Notes under the pieces: generated by a model
Databases searched by the model: none
Told to the model about the DNA's origin: nothing
The model's input: the letters and a program-made list of their open reading frames with translations, nothing else
Source: an uncultured Mycoplasmatota bacterium
Lineage (GTDB): Bacteria; Bacillota_I; Bacilli_A; RF39; UBA660
Assembly: GCA_948472605.1 (NCBI GenBank)
Contig: CAOKUH010000010.1
Coordinates: 1-20,643 of the forward strand
Length of the DNA: 20,643 bases
Direction: 5' to 3'
Program-made: the position numbers and the translations under genes
In this document: positions 13,763-20,643 of the stretch, piece after piece
How positions within the stretch are numbered: the stretch's first letter is position 1
Layout of the letters: each line of letters begins with the position of its first letter

Positions 13763-14893
13763 ATGAAACTAGATTTTAAAGTTAATAAGGAAGAGAAAAA
13801 TACGAAGGCAAGATTAGGAGAAATAATTTATAATGGTAAAGTTTTTGAAACTCCAATGTTTATGCCTGTAGGAACTCAAGGGACAATTAAGACATTAGCT
13901 CCAGAAGAGGTAAAAGATATGAATGCAGGTATTATTCTTGCGAATACTTATCATTTGTGGTTAAGACCAGGTGAAGATGTAGTTTTTCATGCTGGAGGAC
14001 TTCACAAGTTTATGAATTATGATGGTCCCATATTAACTGATTCAGGAGGATTTCAAGTTTTTTCTTTAGCGAATCCAAAAGATATTTCGGAAGAGGGAGT
14101 AAAATTTAAAAATCATTTAAATGGGGATAGTTTATTTCTTACTCCTGAAAAATCAATTGAAATTCAGAATAAATTAGATAGTGATATTGCTATGAGTTTT
14201 GATGAATGTCCTCCAGCAAGTGCCTCATATGATTATCTAAAGCAAAGTGTTTTAAGAACTATTAGATGGGCTAAAAGAGGTAAAGAGGCTCATAAAAACA
14301 AAAATCAAATGCTTTTTGGGATAGTTCAAGGTGGAGCATATGAAGATTTAAGAAAACTTAGTGCTATTGAAACAATTAAACTAGATTTTGATGGTTATAG
14401 TATTGGTGGTGTTGCTAATGACCATGAAAGCAAAGAAGATATGTACAAAGCATTTACTTATTCAACTAATTATTTGCCTAAAGATAAATTACGTTATGCG
14501 ATGGGAATAGGAGAACCAATAGATATAATAGAAGGCGTTATAAGAGGAATAGATTTATTTGATTGTGTAAGTCCAACAAGACTTGCTAGACATGGTCATG
14601 CATTAACTAGAGATGGAAAAATTAATATTAAAAATGCAAAATATAAAGAAGATTTTACTCCTATTAGTAAAACTTGTGATTGTTATGCTTGTAGATATTA
14701 TACTAAAGCCTATATAAAACATTTAATAAATTGTGATGAAGTTTTTGGAGCACGTCTTTTATCAATTCATAATATCAGATTTTTAATAAAACTTTCAGAA
14801 CAAATAAGAGAAGCTATAAAAAATGATACATTATTAGATTTTAAAGATGAATTTATAAAAAATTATTATGGAGAAAATTATGAGCAAAAATAA
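13763..14893 (+). CDS. tgt: Queuine/preQ1 tRNA-guanine transglycosylase
   Basis: Swaps guanine 34 of tRNAs with GUN anticodons for preQ1. The substrate aspartate lies in LTDSGGFQVFSL (Asp93), and the nucleophile is in LFDCVSPTRLARHG (Asp267). The binding loop GIVQGGAYEDLR and GGVANDHESK are present. The zinc site CDCYACRYY followed 25 or so residues later by SIHN is intact. The 376 residues are normal. GGAGGGG before a T-run and the ATG gives the start. It follows queA by 50 bases, so queuosine incorporation in tRNA is supported; genes for preQ1 synthesis are not in the window, so preQ1 may be salvaged or made elsewhere. Confidence 0.97.
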   Translation: MKLDFKVNKEEKNTKARLGEIIYNGKVFETPMFMPVGTQGTIKTLAPEEVKDMNAGIILANTYHLWLRPGEDVVFHAGGLHKFMNYDGPILTDSGGFQVFSLANPKDISEEGVKFKNHLNGDSLFLTPEKSIEIQNKLDSDIAMSFDECPPASASYDYLKQSVLRTIRWAKRGKEAHKNKNQMLFGIVQGGAYEDLRKLSAIETIKLDFDGYSIGGVANDHESKEDMYKAFTYSTNYLPKDKLRYAMGIGEPIDIIEGVIRGIDLFDCVSPTRLARHGHALTRDGKINIKNAKYKEDFTPISKTCDCYACRYYTKAYIKHLINCDEVFGARLLSIHNIRFLIKLSEQIREAIKNDTLLDFKDEFIKNYYGENYEQK

Positions 14894-15188
14894 AATATTT
14901 ATTTACTTTCTTGTATTAGTAATATGTCTATTAATAGCTGTTCCATCAACTTATAAAGTAGTAAAAAAACACAATGAAAGAATGTTAAAGAATACAATTC
15001 AAACTATTGTTGAAGCAGCTAAAGATTGTTATTATAATGATTCTTGTGTTGATGAAGTAATAACTTTAAAAGAATTGTATGAAAAAACTGGATTAGATAC
15101 AATGTATAATCCAATTTCTAAAAGAATATATAATGAAGATTCTTATGTTAATGTTAGTGAAGATTTTAAATTTGTTGCTATTGAATAA
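14880..15188 (+). CDS. Small membrane-anchored protein, pilin-like in outline
   Basis: 102 residues: a short basic start (MSKNK), one hydrophobic helix (about residues 6-22), then a polar helix and a small C-terminal domain with two cysteines nine or so residues apart (DCYYNDSC). The segment ITLKELYEKTGLDTMYNPIS and the nearby YNEDSYVNV resemble the C-terminal part of small type IV pilin-like proteins of Firmicutes, but no G/E prepilin cleavage site is present, so the link is weak. It starts at ATG 14880 with GGAG 6 bases upstream and overlaps the end of tgt by 14 bases. In Bacillus this slot holds yajC (yrbF), also a small one-helix protein; YajC motifs are not seen here. Confidence 0.65.
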   Translation: MSKNKIFIYFLVLVICLLIAVPSTYKVVKKHNERMLKNTIQTIVEAAKDCYYNDSCVDEVITLKELYEKTGLDTMYNPISKRIYNEDSYVNVSEDFKFVAIE

Positions 15189-15377
15189 GACAATAAAAAC
15201 AGAGTCAAATAATGTATTTTTATTTTTTCAGTTAAATCATCTAATTCACTTATTGATAATTCATAATTTCTTATTTTTAAGTTTTTAATAAATGACTTAA
15301 AAGTTTTAAAGTTTCTTTTGGCTTAGTAATAATGCAATCATAATATGTTAAATTTCATCTTTATCAATTAAAAGCAT
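15143..15377 (-). pseudogene. Small gene interrupted by two frameshifts
   Basis: On the minus strand an ATG at 15377, preceded by GAGGAAAATAA, opens MLLIDKDE and then hits TAA. Adding one A to the run in GATGAAATT continues into NLTYYDCIITKPKETLKLLS. Adding one A to the AAAAA run near 15281 continues into NLKIRNYELSISELDDLTEK and on to TAA at 15143-15145. The restored product is about 78 residues, hydrophilic and helical, with no family recognised. A consensus promoter (15403-15431) drives it. The restored 3' end overlaps the convergent gene at 14880-15188, so the true end may be earlier. It is either a decaying gene or a real gene broken by homopolymer sequencing errors. Confidence 0.45.
15192..15230 (+). 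terminator. Weak A-T hairpin after the small membrane protein
   Basis: AATAAAAA (15192-15199) pairs with TTTTTATT (15217-15224) across a 17-base loop and is followed by TTTT. The stem has no G-C pair, so it is only a weak terminator candidate. Confidence 0.3.
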
Positions 15378-15402
15378 TTATTTTCCTCATTTTTTGCGGA
15401 GT

Positions 15403-15431
15403 ATATTAACAAAGACTTAAAATATTGTCAA
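15403..15431 (-). promoter_or_regulatory. Consensus SigA promoter of the frameshifted small gene
   Basis: On the minus strand: perfect TTGACA (15431-15426), a 17-base spacer and TAATAT (15408-15403). Transcription would start near 15396 and run into GAGG and ATG 15377. It is the best-matching promoter noticed in the window. Confidence 0.7.
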
Positions 15432-15437
15432 ATTTTA

Positions 15438-15800
15438 TTATTCCTGCTTGCGATTTATACCAATTGTTGAGGCTATTACACTTGCAAAAATTAAGACCAT
15501 ATAATAAATTACTCTAGTTACATTAAATCCAGTTTGATAAATAATTAAATTAAAAAGTAATAAAACGGATAGAAGTAAAAAACCAATTTTTAAACCTGCT
15601 AAAAATCCTCTATTTGTGGCTTTTTTGCCTGCTTTTAAACCAAATACAAAAAAGACTATAATCATATATATAAATGCTAAAATATTTACAACTTTAGAGC
15701 TAAAAAGTAAGTAATACATAATACTTATTATTATACTTCCTCCAATTAAAAAGCCTAAAAACTTTAATAAAGTTATACCATATTCTTTTAAATATTTCAC
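15438..15800 (-). CDS. TIGR04086 family membrane protein (YrzE-like)
   Basis: 120 residues with four predicted membrane helices: LLKFLGFLIGGSIIISIMYYL-type, NILAFIYMIIVFFVFG, a third after AGLKIGF, and the C-terminal VIYYMVLIFASVIASTIGI. The short loop GLKAGKKATNRGFLAGLKIG between helices 2 and 3 is the family signature shared with B. subtilis YrzE. Function is unknown. AAGGTGA (minus strand, 15812-15806) places the start at GTG 15800; an in-frame GTG at 15809 lies inside that site. In Bacillus yrzE sits between yajC and yrbG just after tgt, and here it sits in the same neighbourhood but on the opposite strand, divergent from the DUF421 gene. Confidence 0.8.
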   Translation of the reverse strand: MKYLKEYGITLLKFLGFLIGGSIIISIMYYLLFSSKVVNILAFIYMIIVFFVFGLKAGKKATNRGFLAGLKIGFLLLSVLLLFNLIIYQTGFNVTRVIYYMVLIFASVIASTIGINRKQE

Positions 15801-15878
15801 TTTAATCACCTTAATAATTTATATGTAAGTGTTTAAAAATTTATGAAATAAACCATAATATTATTGGAGAGTGATATT

Positions 15879-16523
15879 TTGGAATTATTTACAATTATTT
15901 ATCGAACAACATTCTTTTATTTTTTTATAGTTTTGGCATATAGAATTATGGGCAAAAGAGAAATAGGTCAATTAGGAATTATTGATTTGATTGTGTCTAT
16001 CTTGATAGCAGAATTAGTAGCTATTAGTATTGAAAATATTGAAGATTCTATTTTATTTACAATTATACCTATTATTTTATTAGTAGTATTAGAGTTATTA
16101 TTGGCATTTATAAGTATAAAATCACGAACTTTTAGGACTATATTTGGGGGAAAGCCATCTTTAATTATTGCGAATGGTAATGTTAATTATAAAGAAATGG
16201 TACGTCAAAGATATAGTATGGATGATTTATTACTAAGCTTACGTCAGAATTCGATTAAAAGTATTGATGAAATTGAGTATGCATTTTTAGAACCAAATGG
16301 AAAATTATCGATATTTAAATATAATTTATTTCACACTAAAAGTAATTATCCTATGCCTATTATTTTAGATGGAGAATTGCAAAAAAAAGCACTTAGTTTT
16401 ATTAGAAAAGATAAACGTTGGCTAGAAAAAGAATTAGCAAATAAAAATTTAAAAATAGAAGATATATTTTATGCATTTAAGAAGAAAAATAAGATTTTCT
16501 TGATTAAAAAAAGTAATTTATAA
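15879..16523 (+). CDS. DUF421 family membrane protein (YrbG/YetF-like)
   Basis: Three N-terminal membrane helices lead to the cytoplasmic DUF421 domain. Landmarks are YRIMGKREIGQLGIIDLIVSI near the N-terminus, LIIANGNVNYKEMVRQR, then DDLLLSLRQNSIKSIDEIEYAFLEPNGKLSI. These match the YetF/YdfS/YrbG family, membrane proteins of uncertain role that in Bacillus are often tied to spore or envelope biology. The start is taken as TTG 15879 because GGAG (15866-15869) lies 9 bases upstream and the product then begins MELFTIIYRT like its relatives; TTG 15864 has no ribosome site. 214 residues, of normal length. It is the last gene of the Bacillus-like tgt-yrzE-yrbG neighbourhood; spoVB, next in Bacillus, is not here. 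Confidence 0.88.
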   Translation: MELFTIIYRTTFFYFFIVLAYRIMGKREIGQLGIIDLIVSILIAELVAISIENIEDSILFTIIPIILLVVLELLLAFISIKSRTFRTIFGGKPSLIIANGNVNYKEMVRQRYSMDDLLLSLRQNSIKSIDEIEYAFLEPNGKLSIFKYNLFHTKSNYPMPIILDGELQKKALSFIRKDKRWLEKELANKNLKIEDIFYAFKKKNKIFLIKKSNL

Positions 16524-16526
16524 ATG

Positions 16527-16546
16527 AGACTAATTGGTCTTTTTTA
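16527..16546 (+). terminator. Terminator after the DUF421 gene
   Basis: AGACT pairs with GGTCT (one wobble) across an AATT loop and is followed by TTTTT. The stem is short but the placement, 3 bases after the stop, is good. Confidence 0.5.
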
Positions 16547-16625
16547 TTTTGGGTAAAAAATTGTAAGATAAAAAAAGGAAATATCAAATTTAGGTTGTAT
16601 ATATATTAGTGGAGGTGATAATTTT

Positions 16626-17294
16626 ATGGAATATGTAAAAAATTATTTAAAAAATAATATTATTTTGTTAATCATTATTTTAATTCTCATTTTAGGTAAC
16701 GTTTTTTCAGTTGGATATTTTTTATATACTAGTAGTGAAAATATTGAAACTGATGAATGTATTTGTGAAGAATGTAAAATAGATGAAGTAAGTGATAATA
16801 TAATTGAAGAGAAACCTAAAATTAAAGTTGACATTAAAGGATATGTAAATAAACCTGGTGTATATGAACTAAAAAGTGGAGCTATTATTAATGATTTAAT
16901 AAAACTTGCGGGAGGGCTTAAGACTACTGGGACAACTGATAATATAAATTTAAGTAAAGAACTTAAAAATGAAGATATGATAGTTGTTTTATCTAAATCA
17001 GAATTAAAAAAATTAAATAGTCAAATAAATAATCCAGTAAGTTCTAATAAACCAAATAATATAACAACGCCATCAACTGATAATAATCAAGGGACAATAA
17101 ATAATAAAAAAATTTCTTTGAATTCGGCGTCTAAAGAAGAATTAATGTCATTAAATGGAATAGGGGAATCAAAGGCTTTAAATATAATTGAATATCGTAA
17201 TAAAACACCATTCAAAGATATTAAAGAAATTATGAATATATCAGGTATTGGTACATCAATTTATGAAAATATTAAAGATTACATTACAATCTAA
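16626..17294 (+). CDS. comEA: Competence DNA receptor ComEA
   Basis: Binds incoming double-stranded DNA at the outer face of the membrane for natural transformation. Domains in order: membrane anchor (about residues 10-34); Cys-containing spacer (CICEEC); SLBB domain from about 68 (VDIKGYVNKPGVYEL, then LAGGL); an Asn/Ser/Thr/Pro-rich linker (about 134-157); and a C-terminal paired helix-hairpin-helix domain (SLNSASKEELMSLNGIGES, ISGIGTSIYENI), the DNA-binding part. The 222 residues are typical. GGAGGTGAT precedes the ATG. comEC overlaps its 3' end by 32 bases; comEB, often between them, is absent. Confidence 0.94.
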   Translation: MEYVKNYLKNNIILLIIILILILGNVFSVGYFLYTSSENIETDECICEECKIDEVSDNIIEEKPKIKVDIKGYVNKPGVYELKSGAIINDLIKLAGGLKTTGTTDNINLSKELKNEDMIVVLSKSELKKLNSQINNPVSSNKPNNITTPSTDNNQGTINNKKISLNSASKEELMSLNGIGESKALNIIEYRNKTPFKDIKEIMNISGIGTSIYENIKDYITI

Positions 17295-19326
17295 TATTTT
17301 TTTTGTTTTTATTTTTATATCAGTATTCTTTTATTGTTTGTTTTTTACTAGAATAATTAAATATGAAACAAATATGGAAAACGATACGAAAGAAATAATT
17401 GCTAAAATACTATCTTATACAATAGATGGTGATAAACTAAGTCTCATTTTAAAAAATAAAGAAAAAATTAAAGCAACATACTATATCCAAAGTAAAGAAG
17501 AAAAAAATTATCTAGAAAATAGTTTGAAAATAGGGTTAACAATTAAAATTTTAGGGTCTAAAAGTGACATAGTAGATTCGACAATTCCTAATACTTTTAA
17601 TTATAAAAAGTATTTATATAATCAAAAAATTTATTTTAGTTTTAATGTTACTAAAATAGAATTGTTAAATGAAAAAATAGAATTTTTAGCTAATTTAAAA
17701 AATTTAATTAACAATAGAATAAAGAAGTTAGGTAATAATTCTTATTTAAAAGCTTTTATTATTGGGGACAAGACATTAATAGATAATGAGCAATATGAAA
17801 GTATTACTAAAAATGGTGTAAGTCATTTATTTGCATTATCAGGTATGCATCTTTCATTAGTATATTTATTTTTAGCAAAAATATTAAATAAGTTAAAATT
17901 TAAGAAAATTATTATTTATACAATATTGTTTTTATATTTAGCAGTCACAGGATTTTCAGTTTCTTTTATAAGAGCAATTTTATTTATGTTATTATTAGAT
18001 TTAGATAAGAATTTTAATATTAATTTATCTAAATTAAAGATTTTATTTTTAACTGCATTTATAATCATATTTATTAATCCTTTTTATATATATAATGCTG
18101 GTTTTTGGTATACTTTTGTTGTAACTTTTTCTTTAATATTTTGTAGTGATTTTATAAATAAACAGAGTAAATTAAAACAAATTTTTTTAGTAAGTATAAT
18201 AACATTTCTTTTTAGTATGCCAATTTCAATATATTTGAATTATGAAATAAATTTATTTTCTATTATAAATAATATTATTTTAGTTCCATTTATTAGTACT
18301 TTAGTATTTCCTTTAGCTTTATTAACATTTGTATTTCCTATTTGTTTATCATTATTTAATATGATGATAACTATATTGGAAACATTGAATAATATTTTTA
18401 AAGGATTTGCTTTAAATTTAATTGTTGGAAAAATTAATTTGATTGAAGTTATTATTTTATATTTTACTTTAATATTAAGTTTTAAAACTAGATTAAAGAA
18501 ATTATTTATAATATATTTTGGATTTTTAACTATTTTATACAATAAAAATATATTTAATTTGAACTATAATGTCTATTTTATTGATGTAGGTCAAGGTGAT
18601 TCAGCTTTATTTATTGCCCCTCAAAATAAAGAAGTAATTATGATTGATACAGGTGGTAGCATAAGCTATAGAAAAGAAGAATATCAAATCAGAAATAAAG
18701 AATTTAAGTTATCAGATAATATTATTATGTTTTTAAAAAGTATGAGAATCAGAAAAATAGATTTGTTAATTATTACTCATGGTGATAAAGATCATTTAGG
18801 TTATGCAATAGATTTAGGAAAAGAAATAAAATTTAAAAATGTTATGATTAATCAAGGAAAGATAAATAAATTAGAAAGTGATTTATTAAGACAAAATAAA
18901 CAAGTAAAAAATTATAAAACTAAAAAATTTGATTTAAACTTTCTTTCGTTAAATTTATATGATAATGAAAACGATAATAGTATTATTACCAAAATAAAAA
19001 TTTATAATAATACATTCTTACTTATGGGAGATGCATCTAGTAAAGTAGAGGATGAAATAATAAAAAAGTATAACTTTAAGATAACATTTTTAAAAATAGG
19101 TCATCATGGATCTAAAACTAGTTCTAGCCTGGCCTTTTTAAAAAAATTTAAACCTAAATACGCCATTATATCCGCTGGACGAAATAATAGATATAATCAT
19201 CCTTCTATAGAAACAATTAACGCCTTAAATAAATTAAATATTGATATATTAAATACTATAGATAGGGGAACCATAAAAATTATTATTAATAAAAAAAGAT
19301 ATAACATAATTTCTAGTATTTCATAA
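17263..19326 (+). CDS. comEC: Competence DNA channel protein ComEC/Rec2
   Basis: The membrane channel that brings single-stranded DNA into the cell during transformation. An N-terminal membrane part and OB-like DUF4131 region come first, then the Competence domain with GVSHLFALSGMHL (about residues 186-198) and several membrane helices. The C-terminal metallo-beta-lactamase-like domain has YFIDVGQGDS, HGDKDHLGY (His506, Asp508, Asp510, His511) and GHHGSKTSS (613-621), so the metal site looks intact. The 687 residues are near the usual 700-770. The start is placed at ATG 17263 inside comEA; no strong ribosome site is seen, which fits translational coupling. TTG 17248 is an alternative. Confidence 0.93.
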   Translation: MKILKITLQSNIFFVFIFISVFFYCLFFTRIIKYETNMENDTKEIIAKILSYTIDGDKLSLILKNKEKIKATYYIQSKEEKNYLENSLKIGLTIKILGSKSDIVDSTIPNTFNYKKYLYNQKIYFSFNVTKIELLNEKIEFLANLKNLINNRIKKLGNNSYLKAFIIGDKTLIDNEQYESITKNGVSHLFALSGMHLSLVYLFLAKILNKLKFKKIIIYTILFLYLAVTGFSVSFIRAILFMLLLDLDKNFNINLSKLKILFLTAFIIIFINPFYIYNAGFWYTFVVTFSLIFCSDFINKQSKLKQIFLVSIITFLFSMPISIYLNYEINLFSIINNIILVPFISTLVFPLALLTFVFPICLSLFNMMITILETLNNIFKGFALNLIVGKINLIEVIILYFTLILSFKTRLKKLFIIYFGFLTILYNKNIFNLNYNVYFIDVGQGDSALFIAPQNKEVIMIDTGGSISYRKEEYQIRNKEFKLSDNIIMFLKSMRIRKIDLLIITHGDKDHLGYAIDLGKEIKFKNVMINQGKINKLESDLLRQNKQVKNYKTKKFDLNFLSLNLYDNENDNSIITKIKIYNNTFLLMGDASSKVEDEIIKKYNFKITFLKIGHHGSKTSSSLAFLKKFKPKYAIISAGRNNRYNHPSIETINALNKLNIDILNTIDRGTIKIIINKKRYNIISSIS

Positions 19327-19360
19327 AATATAGTACACTGATTAGTGTTTATATAGATTT

Positions 19361-19397
19361 AGAAATGTAGTTATTAATGATTACATTTCTTTTTTTC
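19361..19397 (+). terminator. Rho-independent terminator after comEC
   Basis: AGAAATGTA (19361-19369) pairs perfectly with TACATTTCT (19382-19390), with a 12-base loop and a following T-run. Confidence 0.8.
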
Positions 19398-19424
19398 ATT
19401 ATAGTAATTATATAAATTATAGGT

Positions 19425-19430
19425 TATAAT
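19425..19430 (+). promoter_or_regulatory. Candidate -10 box of holA
   Basis: TATAAT located 32 bases before ATG 19463. The -35 at the 17-base distance is TAGTAA (19402-19407), a weak match. Confidence 0.45.
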
Positions 19431-19462
19431 TAAATTATTAGGAAAAAATAAAGAGGTTTTTT

Positions 19463-20395
19463 ATGTATTTAGTATATGGAGAAAGTTATCGACTTATTGA
19501 TGAAGAAATAAAAAAAATTATTAAAGATGAAACAAATATAATTACTATAGATTTAAATGAATCACAATTAGAAGATGTAATAAGAGAAGCTACTTATGTT
19601 TCAATGTTTCAAGAAAAAAAATATTTAATTGTTAAGAATGCTCTTTTTTTTACAAGTGCTAAAATTAAGGAAGAGGATTTAGATATTCTTTTTAAATATA
19701 TGGAAAATCCAATTGGATTAACAACTATTATCTTTACTTGTTATACAAATATTGATGCTCGAAAAAAAATATACAAAGACTTTGCTAAAAAGTATAAAGT
19801 TATTTCTTTAAGTAATATTCCTGTAAATGAATTAATTACTAAAATAAGAGATTATGTATTTAAAAATAAATATAAAATAGATACAGATACAATTAAATAT
19901 ATAATGAGTTGTTGTGGGGATAATTATGATTTAGTTTATAATGAATTAAATAAAATATTTTTATATTATAATGAACCAACGACAATTAAATTAGAAGATG
20001 TTAAAGAAATAGTTGCTAAAATATTGATTGATAATAATTTTAAATTTGTAGAAGCAGTAGTAAATAAGAATTCTTTAAATGCTTTAAAATTATTAGATGA
20101 TTTATATATTTTAAAAGTAGAACCTATAGCTTTAATAATGCTTTTGGCAAGAGAATATCGTCTTATGTTAAGTGTAAGTATTCTCATGAGTAATGGTTTT
20201 CCTAAAAAAGAAGTTTTCAAAAAATTAGGCATACAAGATTGGCAACTTGAGAAGTTGTTAAAAGAAAGCTCTAATTATTATCAAGATGATATTAAAGAAT
20301 TATTAAAAGAATTAGCTAATATTGATTATCGAATAAAAAGTGGAAATGGAGATAGGTTTTTAGAACTAAAAACATTTTTGTTGAAGGTTTTTTAA
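19463..20395 (+). CDS. holA: DNA polymerase III delta subunit
   Basis: The clamp-loader subunit that opens the beta sliding clamp. The N-terminal AAA-like fold begins MYLVYGESYRLIDEEIKKI, in the place of the LYGEDxFLxxE motif of HolA. FQEKKYLIVKNALFF corresponds to the FxxKRLVVVxN strand that follows. Later, the ISLSNIPVNELITKIRDY and CCGDNYDLVYNELNKI stretches align with the lid region, and EPIALIMLLAREYRLML with the C-terminal collar helices. 310 residues is slightly short for the family (330-345). GAGG at 19453-19456 gives the start. It follows comEC as in Bacillus but has its own promoter and sits behind a terminator. Confidence 0.9.
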   Translation: MYLVYGESYRLIDEEIKKIIKDETNIITIDLNESQLEDVIREATYVSMFQEKKYLIVKNALFFTSAKIKEEDLDILFKYMENPIGLTTIIFTCYTNIDARKKIYKDFAKKYKVISLSNIPVNELITKIRDYVFKNKYKIDTDTIKYIMSCCGDNYDLVYNELNKIFLYYNEPTTIKLEDVKEIVAKILIDNNFKFVEAVVNKNSLNALKLLDDLYILKVEPIALIMLLAREYRLMLSVSILMSNGFPKKEVFKKLGIQDWQLEKLLKESSNYYQDDIKELLKELANIDYRIKSGNGDRFLELKTFLLKVF

Positions 20396-20403
20396 TAAAT
20401 TAA

Positions 20404-20445
20404 AAAAATAGAAATATTAAAAATTTTTTAGATATTTCTATTTTT
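20404..20445. terminator. Bidirectional terminator between holA and the GH3 gene
   Basis: A 14-bp perfect stem, AAAAATAGAAATAT (20404-20417) with ATATTTCTATTTTT (20432-20445), a 14-base loop, and A and T runs on both sides. It serves convergent genes; the stop codon and last two codons of the minus-strand gene lie in the stem. Confidence 0.8.
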
Positions 20446-20643
20446 CGTTATCAAAAATTAAACCTTTATAATATTTCCAAGCAAGAACTCGTAAAGATAC
20501 ACGATTTATCAATTCTTCGGAAATAGTTCCATTATTTAAAGCATTTTTAATACTGGCAACACTTTCTTTATAATCAGTGGTAATAATAAGATCATTACCA
20601 GCTAGAATGGCTTTTACAGAGGCATTATCAATATTTGATGTTG
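20438..20643 (-). CDS. C-terminus of a GH3 glycoside hydrolase (NagZ-like), 5' end outside window
   Basis: 68 residues are visible, ending at TAG (20440-20438). The sequence ASVKAILAGNDLIITTDYK, then NALNNGTISEELINRVSLRV, then LAWKYYKGLI, is the C-terminal end of the GH3 catalytic domain as in beta-N-acetylhexosaminidase NagZ: the AVKAIxAGNDLIL strand followed by the NGTISEERIDESVxRILxxKxxxGL helix. Such enzymes remove N-acetylglucosamine from cell-wall fragments. The catalytic residues lie upstream, outside the window, so specificity (NagZ or another GH3) cannot be settled. Confidence 0.8.
   Translation of the reverse strand, partial: TSNIDNASVKAILAGNDLIITTDYKESVASIKNALNNGTISEELINRVSLRVLAWKYYKGLIFDNEK

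Noticed and set aside
14880..15188. Assignment of the small protein after tgt as YajC.
   Set aside because: Position and single helix fit, but the RPQxKRxK and VxTxGGIxGxV motifs of YajC are not present.
122..15409. The 15-base string TTAATATACTCCGCA occurs at 122-136 and, inverted, at 15395-15409.
   Set aside because: One copy encodes the tail of a small peptide and the other lies in a promoter region; no flanking similarity was seen. In so AT-rich a window a chance match of this length is plausible.

Overview
This is an AT-rich chromosomal window from a low-GC Firmicutes-type bacterium (class Bacilli or a near relative such as the uncultured, Mollicutes-adjacent gut lineages). The gene families and gene order support this: GGAGG ribosome sites, PrsA, YrzE (TIGR04086), DUF421 (YrbG/YetF-like), comEA-comEC-holA and ruvAB-queA-tgt. 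Tryptophan is encoded by TGG throughout and two genes stop at TGA (12707-12709 and 13710-13712). The standard bacterial code therefore applies, not Mycoplasma code 4.

Layout. 1-78 is the tail of an upstream membrane protein. 122-388 (minus) holds two tiny Cys/Asn-rich one-helix peptides of the YjcZ kind. 513-5470 (plus) is an envelope and housekeeping block: PrsA-like foldase lipoprotein, cardiolipin synthase, cyclophilin lipoprotein and glutamyl-tRNA synthetase. 5519-7120 encodes a Lys-rich single-pass membrane protein with an outer domain resembling DUF4362. 7265-8890 encodes the most unusual protein in the window, five tandem copies of a sigma-70 region-4-like helix-turn-helix followed by an unrecognised helical domain. 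8956-14893 is ruvA-ruvB-queA-tgt, interrupted after ruvB by a three-gene insert: two paralogous proteins of unknown function flanking a thymidylate-kinase-like gene. 14880-15188 is a small membrane-anchored protein where yajC stands in Bacillus. 15143-15377 (minus) is a frameshifted small gene with a consensus promoter. 15438-16523 holds divergent yrzE-like and DUF421 genes. 16626-20395 is comEA-comEC-holA, and 20438-20643 (minus) is the C-terminus of a GH3/NagZ-like glycosidase.

How the genes relate. ruvA-ruvB-queA-tgt-(small membrane protein)-yrzE-yrbG keeps the order known from Bacillus subtilis, so the unknown paralog-kinase-paralog set reads as an insertion into a conserved neighbourhood. 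comEA and comEC would bind and import DNA; comEB is absent, and holA follows as it does in Bacillus. The five-repeat protein has its own promoter and terminator and stands alone between the DUF4362-like gene and ruvA.

Starts were revised where a Shine-Dalgarno site or family alignment favoured another codon: cls 1602, tmk-like 11244, second paralog 11930, queA 12690, small membrane protein 14880, yrzE-like GTG 15800, DUF421 TTG 15879 and comEC 17263. All family assignments come from reading motifs by eye; no database search was run.
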